From Clostridia bacterium (GTDB lineage Bacteria; Bacillota; Clostridia; Oscillospirales; CAG-272), in assembly GCA_017463445.1 (NCBI GenBank), contig JAFTPF010000048.1, forward strand, positions 1-33,783: a DNA stretch of 33,783 bases. The letters run 5' to 3'. Under the pieces are notes generated by a model. It did not search any database. It saw nothing but the letters and a program-made list of their open reading frames with translations, and was not told the origin of the DNA. Positions 8,204-14,797 of this stretch are shown piece after piece. Positions within the stretch are counted from its first letter, which is position 1. Every line of letters starts with the position of its first letter. Position numbers and translations under genes: made by a program.

Positions 8204-9223
8204 TTAGCCGCCCAATGCGGTGAGCCGTCTGTCGATCTCTTCCAGCTCGGCAACGGTGACGAAGCGTCTTTCCACGCCGTCTCCGAAATCAATTGTTTTT
8301 CCCCTTAACAGATAGTTGACGAATAAATCGTTCCAGATCCGAATTATCGCCAATTCGGTCATCTCTACCAGATAATATACCGAGGAGTTGGCCGCGATAG
8401 ACAAACCGGAAGCCAGCTCTTTGAGTTTTTTAGCTTCGTCTGCGGTAGGAAGTGCGCGTCCTTCAACGTTCAAGCCGTCCAGCAGATTGCGGAAGTCTTC
8501 CGACAGTCCGCCCGATGTGCCAAGCGGACGGTAACGGACGTAACCCGTGCAGCTGGATCCGATGCCGATCAGTTTGCAATAAGACGAGTGATCGTCGCTG
8601 TCGAAGAAATAGTGATAGCCTGCGGCGTACGCCGAATGTGAATTGGAATACTGTACGCCCGATCCTTCGAACATATAGCAGTCGGTCTGCCACACGGGAG
8701 CTACTGCGTGAAGAGAAGGAGAGATCGCTCCCGGTTCAAAGCCGTCAGCAACCTCCACGGTTTCTACGGCGACAGGCACCAGAGCCTGCTTGGTAAGGAA
8801 AGTAGCCGCATCCAGCACCTTGGAGAGTGCGGACAGATCGTTTTTGCTGGCGATATCGGACAGCGCAGTAGGAACCACTTCCACATAGAAGGTAGCGGTG
8901 GTCAAGATCTCTTCTCCTGCGGTCAGACAGATCTCAGCGCGGACGCATCCGGCGCAGGTCAGCATCTCACGGGGGAAGGTCAGATAGACATAACAGCTCT
9001 CGAAAAGACTATCGGCTATCACGAAGTGACCGTCAGGCTTCAGCGCTCTCAACATTACGCCGACGCCGTCGGGAATCCGATAATCCTCGCCGTTCTCCTG
9101 CAGTGTGATCCTGACCCTGCGGGTGTTATCCTCCTGCTTGGCGTAAAGTGTCAGATCGGATCGGTTCCCGGGAATCGCCGACAGATCCAGCGTCAGCTGG
9201 TCGGTATGTGCAATTGTACTCAT
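8204..9223 (-). CDS. Phage baseplate-like protein with BppU-type N-terminus
   Basis: A 339-residue protein. The first ~120 residues look like the BppU N-terminal domain found in baseplate upper proteins of Gram-positive phages: DQLTLDLSAIPG, LTLYAKQEDNTRRVRITL, YRIPDGVGVMLRALKPDG and the closing FYVEVVPTAL, followed by a short helix (KNDLSALSKVLDAATFL). The middle is rich in Tyr, Ser and Gly and unassigned. The last ~35 residues (KTIDFGDGVERRFVTVAELEE) weakly recall the small phage gpW/head-joining fold. ATG 9223 is preceded by AGAAAGGA; a Met codon six residues upstream has no such site. No tail, capsid or integrase genes are beside it, so it is an orphan or a domesticated remnant. A candidate extended -10 lies upstream. 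Confidence 0.68.
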   Translation of the reverse strand: MSTIAHTDQLTLDLSAIPGNRSDLTLYAKQEDNTRRVRITLQENGEDYRIPDGVGVMLRALKPDGHFVIADSLFESCYVYLTFPREMLTCAGCVRAEICLTAGEEILTTATFYVEVVPTALSDIASKNDLSALSKVLDAATFLTKQALVPVAVETVEVADGFEPGAISPSLHAVAPVWQTDCYMFEGSGVQYSNSHSAYAAGYHYFFDSDDHSSYCKLIGIGSSCTGYVRYRPLGTSGGLSEDFRNLLDGLNVEGRALPTADEAKKLKELASGLSIAANSSVYYLVEMTELAIIRIWNDLFVNYLLRGKTIDFGDGVERRFVTVAELEEIDRRLTALGG

Positions 9224-9270
9224 TTTTTCATCCTTTCTCATAATAATGGGTAGATATGCTTCGCAGACCT

Positions 9271-9279
9271 ATCATAGCA
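9271..9279 (-). promoter_or_regulatory. Candidate extended -10 promoter for the BppU-like gene
   Basis: Read on the minus strand this is TGC-TATGAT, an extended -10 element about 48 bases before the gene start. The expected -35 position reads TGTTCC, a poor match, so the assignment is tentative. Confidence 0.4.
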
Positions 9280-9358
9280 CGGCGCGATCGTATGGAACAG
9301 TTGCAATTTGTATGAACATTCGTGAAATGCGAATTTTTTCGAAGTTCCGTTCATCCGA

Positions 9359-9387
9359 TTGACAAACAGACGAAAATGTGCTATACT
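9359..9387 (+). promoter_or_regulatory. Vegetative promoter of coaX
   Basis: TTGACA at 9359-9364 and TATACT at 9382-9387, separated by exactly 17 bases, with coaX starting 43 bases after the -10. This is a near-perfect housekeeping sigma promoter and supports start 9430 rather than an in-frame ATG at 9322, which would lie upstream of the promoter. Confidence 0.85.
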
Positions 9388-9429
9388 GAAGCAAATGATA
9401 GTGATCATCGGCTAAAAGGGAGGCTACCA

Positions 9430-10221
9430 ATGTTACTTTGCATAGACATCGGCAATTCCAATATCACCCTGGGACTGTTCCGGGACGGGGAAGAGTCTCC
9501 CTTTTACCGCGGCAAGCTATCCGCTAAGGTCTCCCGTTCTGCCGACGAATACGCAGTTGCGCTCTCCGGTCTGTTGGCATTGCATAACGTGAAGACAGAG
9601 GAGATCACCGGCTGCGTGATAGGATCGGTGGTACCCGCACTGACCGGACTTCTGCAATCAGCGTTGAAGATGCTCTCTCTTCCCCCTGCACTGACCATCG
9701 GTCCCGGTGTCAAGACCGGATTCGGCATCCGCATCGATGATCCGACACAGCTTGGTGCAGACCTTGTCGCCAATACCGCCGCTGCCATCGCCGCTTACGG
9801 TGCGCCGCTGATCGTTATCGATGCCGGCACGGCGACCACTATCTCTCTGGTGGACGAGCAAAAATACTATCGCGGCGCCTGCATCCTCCCCGGACTTCGC
9901 GCATCCGCAGAGCTTCTGAAGGAATCGACCGCTCTGCTTCCCTCGGTCTCGCTTTCCCCGCTGACAGAGGAGGAGCCTGCCATCGGCAACAATTCCGCCG
10001 AGTGCATAGAAAAGGGACTGCTTTGGGGCAACGCCATTCTGGTGGACGGCTTTATCGACAAGTATCGGGCGATGTTGACCGACACTCCCACGGTAGTCGC
10101 TACGGGCGGTTCGGCCCCGCTCTTTCTCGACGGTTGCCAAAACGAGATCCGCTACGATCCAGACCTGACTCTGAAGGGACTTCGTCGGATCTGGCAGCTT
10201 TCGAGAAATCGAAAAAAATAA
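9430..10221 (+). CDS. coaX: Type III pantothenate kinase
   Basis: A 263-residue CoaX-family kinase, catalysing the first step of coenzyme A synthesis (pantothenate to 4'-phosphopantothenate). It has the N-terminal nucleotide motif CIDIGNSNITLG (residues 4-15), LGADLVANTAAA carrying the conserved Asp, and VIDAGTATTISLVD, followed by GACILPGLRAS. Length is typical of the family. The start is set by GGGAGG (9418-9423) six bases before the ATG and by the consensus promoter upstream. The next gene in the same direction is an ECF transporter S component 147 bases away. Such pairs are common in Clostridia and fit import and phosphorylation of the same vitamin. Phage-like genes on the opposite strand flank the pair on both sides. 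Confidence 0.93.
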   Translation: MLLCIDIGNSNITLGLFRDGEESPFYRGKLSAKVSRSADEYAVALSGLLALHNVKTEEITGCVIGSVVPALTGLLQSALKMLSLPPALTIGPGVKTGFGIRIDDPTQLGADLVANTAAAIAAYGAPLIVIDAGTATTISLVDEQKYYRGACILPGLRASAELLKESTALLPSVSLSPLTEEEPAIGNNSAECIEKGLLWGNAILVDGFIDKYRAMLTDTPTVVATGGSAPLFLDGCQNEIRYDPDLTLKGLRRIWQLSRNRKK

Positions 10222-10368
10222 CCTTGGTATATTCGGCTCACTCGGCATCCGCGTGACCCTGTGGTGGCAGGGCAGGCAGGATGCAGGAGCTATCTGCTCC
10301 ATGGGCCGCTTATATAAATGATTTTTTGCGTCGTACCTGCATTGCAGGACGGCAGTAAAGGAGAAAGT
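10222..10368 (+). promoter_or_regulatory. Structured leader candidate upstream of the ECF gene
   Basis: This 147-base gap holds several short helices on the + strand. GCATCC (10245-10250) pairs with GGATGC (10279-10284). Inside it CCCTG (10257-10261) pairs with CAGGG (10268-10272). Then GGAGC (10286-10290) pairs with GCTCC (10296-10300). A last hairpin, CCTGC-ATT-GCAGG (10336-10348), extended by GCGTCG/CGGC, ends nine bases before the ribosome site (AAAGGAGA, 10357-10364). A run of six T is at 10322-10327. The compact folding suggests a regulatory leader, possibly ligand-responsive. I could not match it to a known riboswitch, and no clear promoter was found in the gap. Confidence 0.4.
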
Positions 10369-10977
10369 ATGAATCGAATTGCTAAACGTCACGAACAGAC
10401 CCGCAATATGGTGCTTGTTGCAATATTGGCGGCACTGGTCGTGGTATTTCAGGTAGTCAGTACCTTCATCAAGATCGGTCCTGTGTCCATCACGCTGACC
10501 CTGATCCCCGTGGTACTGGGCGGCTGCCTGCTCGGTAAGAAATGGGGAGCTATCCTTGGATTTTTGTTCGGCGTGGTCGTGACCGTATTCGTGTTAAACG
10601 GTACAGACGTAGGCGGATATATGTTATTCCAAGCCAATCCCGCTCTCACTGTTCTGCTTTGCCTTGGAAAAGGAACTGTTGCAGGCTTTGTTGCGTCGCT
10701 GGTCTACAAACTGTTGGAGAAGGTGAATCGTACCGCTGCAGTTACGGTTGCCGCTATGTCGGCGCCTGTGGTTAACACTGGCATCTTTGTCGTTGCGATG
10801 CTACTGTTCTATCGGGACACGCTGACCTCGTGGGCAGGCGGTGCGGACGTTGCCACATACATCCTTACCGGTCTTGCGGGCATCAATTTCCTGGTAGAGT
10901 TTGCCGTATCGGCGATCCTCTCTCCCACGGTTGTTGCAGTTCTGCGCGCCACCGGAAAGAAGCAGAAGAATAAATAA
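10369..10977 (+). CDS. ECF transporter S component, possibly for pantothenate
   Basis: A 202-residue, highly hydrophobic protein with about five to six membrane segments, matching substrate-binding S components of energy-coupling-factor vitamin transporters. Diagnostic features are the N-terminal MVLVAILAALVVVFQVVSTF helix, the IGPVSITLTLIPVVLGGCLLG segment and FLFGVVVTVFVL. The C-terminus is short and basic (KKQKNK). ATG 10369 follows AAAGGAGA at 10357-10364. The shared EcfA/EcfT energising module is not in the window, as usual for group II systems. The adjacent coaX suggests pantothenate or a related precursor as substrate; this is inference from context. Confidence 0.85.
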   Translation: MNRIAKRHEQTRNMVLVAILAALVVVFQVVSTFIKIGPVSITLTLIPVVLGGCLLGKKWGAILGFLFGVVVTVFVLNGTDVGGYMLFQANPALTVLLCLGKGTVAGFVASLVYKLLEKVNRTAAVTVAAMSAPVVNTGIFVVAMLLFYRDTLTSWAGGADVATYILTGLAGINFLVEFAVSAILSPTVVAVLRATGKKQKNK

Positions 10978-11014
10978 TCAAATCCCCACCGTCCACCAAC
11001 GGATGCGGATCACG

Positions 11015-11043
11015 AAAAAAGAGCGGCATCAGCCGCTCTTTTT
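11015..11043. terminator. Bidirectional terminator between ECF gene and endolysin
   Basis: GAGCGGC (11021-11027) pairs with GCCGCTC (11032-11038) around ATCA, flanked by an A run (11015-11020) and a T run (11039-11043). It works as an intrinsic terminator on both strands and touches the stop codon of the minus-strand endolysin. Confidence 0.9.
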
Positions 11044-11780
11044 CAGTTTAGCCCATACAGCCTTGACAGCGTTTTAACGCCTGCGATGCCGTCGGCATCA
11101 AGCCCCTGCTTTTTCTGGTAATCCAGCACCGCCGCACGGGTTTTGCCACCGTACTGTCCGTCGGCACCGTCCTTTTTGTTGCCAAAATTGCCCAGGTCGT
11201 AGCCCTCGTACAAGAGGCGGATCTGCAATGCACGCACCGCTTCACCACGATCTCCCTGTTTCAGTTCTATCAGTGCAAGCTCCTCCTTTCTTGAAGCCTC
11301 GACTGAATCCATCGAACAAGCCGCGTAGTTGGGGATTCCCCACCCCGTGATCGTACTGTCGGAGAGGGAATAGTTCCGCAATCTGACCGCATCCGAGGTA
11401 TTGCCTTCCACCGTTGCCACGCGTGATCCGTTGGTGGCAAGCACCAGACCAACGTGTCTGCCTGTACCCGAAGCCGTGCGGAAGAAGATGATGTCTCCCG
11501 TCTCCGGAACGCGTGCATCCCGCTCATAGAAGCGCCCCAGCTTTTTGTAATGGTTCATCAGATCGCCCACATTGTTCTCCTTGGGGATCGCCGCCGAAAG
11601 ACCCGCTTGATGCGCGCACCAGCTGAGAAAAACCACGCACCAGGCGTAGGCACCCGTGCCCGCGCTGTCGCAGACCTCACGCCCGTAGTACCAGGTGTTG
11701 TAGGGTACGTTGTTTCGACCGTTCTCGGTAACGCCCACCTGTGAGAGGGCGGTGTAGAGCAGCTTACTTACTTTGCTCAT
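11043..11780 (-). CDS. CHAP-domain endolysin with peptidoglycan-binding domain
   Basis: A 245-residue predicted cell-wall hydrolase. The N-terminal CHAP (NlpC/P60-type) domain spans about residues 5-160, with the catalytic Cys48 in YAWCVVFLSWCAHQAG, His109 in GRHVGLVLA and a polar residue in VEGN (124-127). The C-terminal domain (about 172-245) is a PG_binding_1 repeat: IELKQGDRGEAVRALQIRL and DGQYGGKTRAAVLDYQKKQG. It has no signal peptide, as expected for an endolysin that needs a holin for release. The ribosome site AAGGAGGAT precedes the start, and the gene overlaps the end of the holin gene by 17 bases, so the pair forms a lysis cassette. No other phage genes adjoin it. Confidence 0.88.
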   Translation of the reverse strand: MSKVSKLLYTALSQVGVTENGRNNVPYNTWYYGREVCDSAGTGAYAWCVVFLSWCAHQAGLSAAIPKENNVGDLMNHYKKLGRFYERDARVPETGDIIFFRTASGTGRHVGLVLATNGSRVATVEGNTSDAVRLRNYSLSDSTITGWGIPNYAACSMDSVEASRKEELALIELKQGDRGEAVRALQIRLLYEGYDLGNFGNKKDGADGQYGGKTRAAVLDYQKKQGLDADGIAGVKTLSRLYGLN

Positions 11781-12243
11781 CGTCCGTATCCTCCTTCACA
11801 TTCTGCGTATCGGCCTCCAGCGACTTCTTCAGCTTGGCGACGATCCGTGAGAGAAAGCCGGGCATGGGAATTCCGATCTCACTGAGGTTTTCGAGAATCG
11901 ACAGACATTCGTTCACCACCAGCCAGATGATCACCAGCAGAGCAACCGGATGACAGCCCTCGCCGAAGAGAGAGGGAAGCACGTCGGCAAGTCCGCTCTG
12001 CAGGACCAGATCAATGATCACGCCTACCGCTACCAACAGAAGATAGCAGACCTTTTTCACGATCCCCAGAATGCCAACCCGCGAGGAGAGCGACCGAGTC
12101 GTCCAAGCGGCGGTCAGCCCAGAGATATAGTCACAGATGATCACCGTAAGAAGCAGGATCATCGGAAATCCCAGTGCACCGAAGTAGGCAAATACAGGTG
12201 AGAGTACCATAGCAGGAACCGTTTTCGTCATTGTTTCTTTCAA
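11764..12243 (-). CDS. Phage holin-family protein
   Basis: A ~159-residue membrane protein resembling the phage_holin_4/TcdE-type holin family. It has about three to four hydrophobic segments: MVLSPVFAYFGALGFPMILL, then VCYLLLVAVGVIIDLVL and PVALLVIIWLVVNECLSILE with the typical NECLSILEN motif. A charged tail follows (EADTQNVKEDTDDEQSK). The start is uncertain: TTG 12243 lies 11 bases after AGAAAGGA, whereas ATG 12231 would give 155 residues with longer spacing. It overlaps the endolysin by 17 bases. Its ribosome site sits in the 3' arm of a perfect 13-bp stem that also looks like the terminator of nnr. Role: probable membrane pore letting the endolysin reach the wall, or a TcdE-like export aid. 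Confidence 0.82.
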   Translation of the reverse strand: MKETMTKTVPAMVLSPVFAYFGALGFPMILLLTVIICDYISGLTAAWTTRSLSSRVGILGIVKKVCYLLLVAVGVIIDLVLQSGLADVLPSLFGEGCHPVALLVIIWLVVNECLSILENLSEIGIPMPGFLSRIVAKLKKSLEADTQNVKEDTDDEQSK

Positions 12244-12250
12244 TAAAAAT

Positions 12251-12300
12251 CCATCCTTTCTGCTTGTCCCGAAGCAGCTTCAGGATAGCAGAAAGGATGG
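12251..12300 (-). terminator. Terminator-like stem that sequesters the holin ribosome site
   Basis: Perfect 13-base inverted repeat: CCATCCTTTCTGC (12251-12263) with GCAGAAAGGATGG (12288-12300). An inner 8-pair hairpin with a CTG loop (minus-strand sense) fills most of the 24-base spacer. On the minus strand it follows nnr by 23 bases and is followed by ATTTTTATT, so it fits an intrinsic terminator. The 3' arm contains AGAAAGGA, the holin ribosome site. Confidence 0.75.
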
Positions 12301-12323
12301 GTAGAAAACAGTTGTAGAACGTA

Positions 12324-13829
12324 TTATTTTGTATGAACTTTCCCCGTGATCGCAAGGATTGCATCGGGGATCGCCCTTGCGGTATCGGACGCAACCTGTG
12401 AGATGGATCCTACACGGTCGGTGGCGATTTCACCGGAAACGCCGCAGATATGCGCTCCTGCGGCAACAGTCAGAAGCAGATCCTCCTGCGACCAGGCAAG
12501 CAGTGCGGCGATCACGCCAGCCAGCACGTCTCCGCTGCCGGCAGTCGCCATTCCGCCCGATCCGCGGGAGACGACCAGCACGTCCTTTCCGTCGGTGACT
12601 ACCGTGGAGGTACCCTTGAGCAGAATGATACATCCGTACTTGTCAGCAAATGACCGAGCGTATTCGATAGGGTGTGCTAAAACATCGCTCATCGGGATCC
12701 CCGATAGACGGGAGAACTCCTTCGGATGAGGCGTCAGCACCACGTTACATTTAGTTATTGAAAGGATGGACAGATCCATCCCTGCAAGAGTGTTCAGCCC
12801 ATCTGCGTCGATCACCAGCGGGATCGAAAGATTCTCCAGCGCCCACTCCAATATCTCAGCAATATCGTCGGAGCGTCCCATGCCCATCCCGATGGCGGCA
12901 GAGGTTGCACTCTTGAATGCCGCATCCAGCGCATCTTCATCGAAGATCAGTCCACCGTCCCGATGAGGCATCGGACAGAGGGTGCCTTCCAGCAGATAGG
13001 GAAGCGCTGCACTCGCTAGGCACGCAGGAAGTGCCAGCCGAGCAATGCCGCACCCGCTGCGGAGCGATGCCGCCGCCAGCGCGGACAGCCTCGGCGCACC
13101 GCTGTAGGGGAGTGAGCCGCCCAGAAGTGTGACCGTTCCGTAGGTTCCCTTATGAGAGTGATGCGGACGCGGCGCAAGGAGTGCAAACAGGTCACTGTCC
13201 TCGACGACCGCAGCATCGGACAGCGGAGCCAGCCCGATGTCGCATACCGTAAGCTCGCCGCATAGATCCCGGGCGCGTCCAAGAAAATGACCGTATTTGT
13301 ATCCGCCGATGGCGACGGTCTTAGTCGCACGAATGGCGATTTCGCCAAGTCCGCTCTCGGCGGAAAGTCCCGATGGAATGTCGGCGGCAACGATGGGTAG
13401 CCCAGATGCGTTCGCCGCTTCGATGACCTCCCGGAAGGGTGACGTGACCTTGCCGTGGAATCCTGTGCCGAAGAGGCAATCCACCAAAAGCGTGCAATCT
13501 TGGAAGGGCTTATCCTCCAAAGCCGTGCGCTCAGCGATTCCGTCCGACTTGCACAGTTCATAGTAATGCGCCGCTGCAGGGGTAAGTTTATCGGAAAAGC
13601 GATAGAGGATCGGCGACCGCCCGTCTCGGGAGAGCAGATGCGCCAGCGCATAGCCGTCGCCGGCATTGTTGCCTTTGCCACAGAGGATGCCGATCGTTTT
13701 GTCTGTCTCGGGCAGAGCTTGCAGGATCCCTTCGGCCGCCCTACGCATCAGCTCAATCTCGCTGACACCGTTCTCCATTGCGGCAGCTTCAGCCGCACGG
13801 ATCTCGGCGGGGGCGTACAGCTCAGTCAT
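12324..13829 (-). CDS. nnr: Bifunctional NAD(P)HX epimerase/dehydratase
   Basis: A 501-residue two-domain enzyme repairing hydrated NADH and NADPH. The N-terminal YjeF_N epimerase domain (about 1-210) has the motif GKGNNAGDG at 51-59; the second glycine of the usual GNNGGDG is Ala here. The C-terminal domain (about 220-501) is the ADP- or ATP-dependent dehydratase of the ribokinase fold, with HKGTYGTVTLLGGS, NVVLTPHPKEFSRL, ILLKGTSTVV and the catalytic-loop motif GSGDVLAG near residue 431. ATG 13829 lies eight bases inside the end of nadK, so it is the second gene of a nadK-nnr unit: one enzyme makes NADP, the other repairs its damaged reduced form. An upstream in-frame Met (13859) would overlap nadK more and has no better support. 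Confidence 0.93.
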   Translation of the reverse strand: MTELYAPAEIRAAEAAAMENGVSEIELMRRAAEGILQALPETDKTIGILCGKGNNAGDGYALAHLLSRDGRSPILYRFSDKLTPAAAHYYELCKSDGIAERTALEDKPFQDCTLLVDCLFGTGFHGKVTSPFREVIEAANASGLPIVAADIPSGLSAESGLGEIAIRATKTVAIGGYKYGHFLGRARDLCGELTVCDIGLAPLSDAAVVEDSDLFALLAPRPHHSHKGTYGTVTLLGGSLPYSGAPRLSALAAASLRSGCGIARLALPACLASAALPYLLEGTLCPMPHRDGGLIFDEDALDAAFKSATSAAIGMGMGRSDDIAEILEWALENLSIPLVIDADGLNTLAGMDLSILSITKCNVVLTPHPKEFSRLSGIPMSDVLAHPIEYARSFADKYGCIILLKGTSTVVTDGKDVLVVSRGSGGMATAGSGDVLAGVIAALLAWSQEDLLLTVAAGAHICGVSGEIATDRVGSISQVASDTARAIPDAILAITGKVHTK

Positions 13830-14664
13830 GGGACGGCACCATCTTTCTGCGAAGCACATCGTAAAAGTTACCGCGGGATAGCCGTGCCAGTAGGAAGGGT
13901 GTGCTCGAGAGCGCTACCTCCAGACTCACTGCCTCTCTGGGGAGAGGGATCGTCATCCCGTCCGCCGCGATCTGAGGGAGCGTCTCACCCTTGGGCGTCA
14001 GACGAATCAGATCGTCCTCCGCCATCACGATGGAGCGAGAGAGCAGGGAGTGACAGCAGATGGGAGTCAGGATCATATTCCGCGCGGCGGGATTCACGAT
14101 AGGACCGCCGGCAGAGAAGTTGTATGCTGTAGAGCCGTTGGGCGTGGAGACCAGCACGCCGTCGGCGTGGTAGGTATCCATGTAGGTGTTGTTGATGTGG
14201 ACCGCCGTGCGGGTAAGTCCCGGTTGATCGCCTCTGAAGAGAGTGATATCGTTGACCGCACGGAAGTGGGAGAGGGGGGTGCCGTCGTCGTCCACCAGCC
14301 GTCCCGACAGCACAGCGCGTCGTTCCACGAACAGCTCGCCTGATACCAGACGTTCGATGGCATCGGGCAGATCCTCAGGAGAGAGATCGCTCATATAGCC
14401 GAGATTGCCGAAATTCACGCCCAGGATCGGGATCGAGAGATCCAGCACCTCCATGGCACAGCGGAGAATGGTTCCGTCGCCGCCCAGAACCAGCGCCAGA
14501 TCGGCACCGACGGGTGAGGCGCTGGGCAGATCGGACAGCACGTCCTTACAGCATTCGCTGACGGTAACCACTGCACCTGCTTCGGTGAGCCGCCTCACCA
14601 AGTCACGGGCGGCAACAAGGCAGGCAACCCTGCGGGGATTAGGGTATATGTAGATTTTTCTCAT
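13822..14664 (-). CDS. nadK: NAD kinase
   Basis: A 280-residue ATP-NAD kinase producing NADP+. The GGDGT motif is at residues 61-65 within LALVLGGDGTILRCA. The second conserved motif reads AVNDITL (Asn138-Asp139, the NE/D motif), and the substrate loop STPNGSTAYNFSAGGP is intact. ATG 14664 begins MRKIYIYPNP, the usual family start. AAAGGAA upstream is rather distant (about 13 bases); in-frame Met codons further upstream would extend toward the promoter -10. A TTGACA-17-TATAAT promoter lies 37 bases upstream. The end overlaps nnr by eight bases. Confidence 0.92.
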   Translation of the reverse strand: MRKIYIYPNPRRVACLVAARDLVRRLTEAGAVVTVSECCKDVLSDLPSASPVGADLALVLGGDGTILRCAMEVLDLSIPILGVNFGNLGYMSDLSPEDLPDAIERLVSGELFVERRAVLSGRLVDDDGTPLSHFRAVNDITLFRGDQPGLTRTAVHINNTYMDTYHADGVLVSTPNGSTAYNFSAGGPIVNPAARNMILTPICCHSLLSRSIVMAEDDLIRLTPKGETLPQIAADGMTIPLPREAVSLEVALSSTPFLLARLSRGNFYDVLRRKMVPSHD

Positions 14665-14700
14665 GGTTTCGTACACGTTCCTTTTAGGGGCTTTTTCTAT

Positions 14701-14729
14701 ATTATACATTGAAATCCCCCGTCTGTCAA
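14701..14729 (-). promoter_or_regulatory. Vegetative promoter of nadK-nnr
   Basis: On the minus strand TTGACA (14729-14724) and TATAAT (14706-14701) are separated by 17 bases, a perfect consensus pair. The -10 lies 36 bases before the nadK ATG, supporting start 14664 rather than an earlier in-frame start at 14733. Confidence 0.88.
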
Positions 14730-14761
14730 TCAATCAGCCTCATATTTGCAAAGATTTTCGC

Positions 14762-14792
14762 AAAAAGCCTCTGCCGTATCATCGGCAGAGGC
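14762..14792 (-). terminator. Intrinsic terminator of the GH42 gene
   Basis: GCCTCTGCCG (14767-14776) pairs with CGGCAGAGGC (14783-14792) around a six-base loop. On the minus strand the stem is followed by five T (14766-14762). It begins six bases after the GH42 stop and isolates that gene from nadK. Confidence 0.9.
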
Positions 14793-14797
14793 AGATT

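Noticed and set aside
10222-10368. Known riboswitch (FMN, THF, TPP, cobalamin, preQ1) before the ECF gene
   Set aside because: None of the conserved core sequences of these classes could be found, so only an unassigned structured leader is reported.
8204-12243. A complete prophage
   Set aside because: Only baseplate-like, holin and endolysin genes are present, interrupted by coaX and an ECF gene; no integrase, terminase, capsid or attachment repeats were seen.
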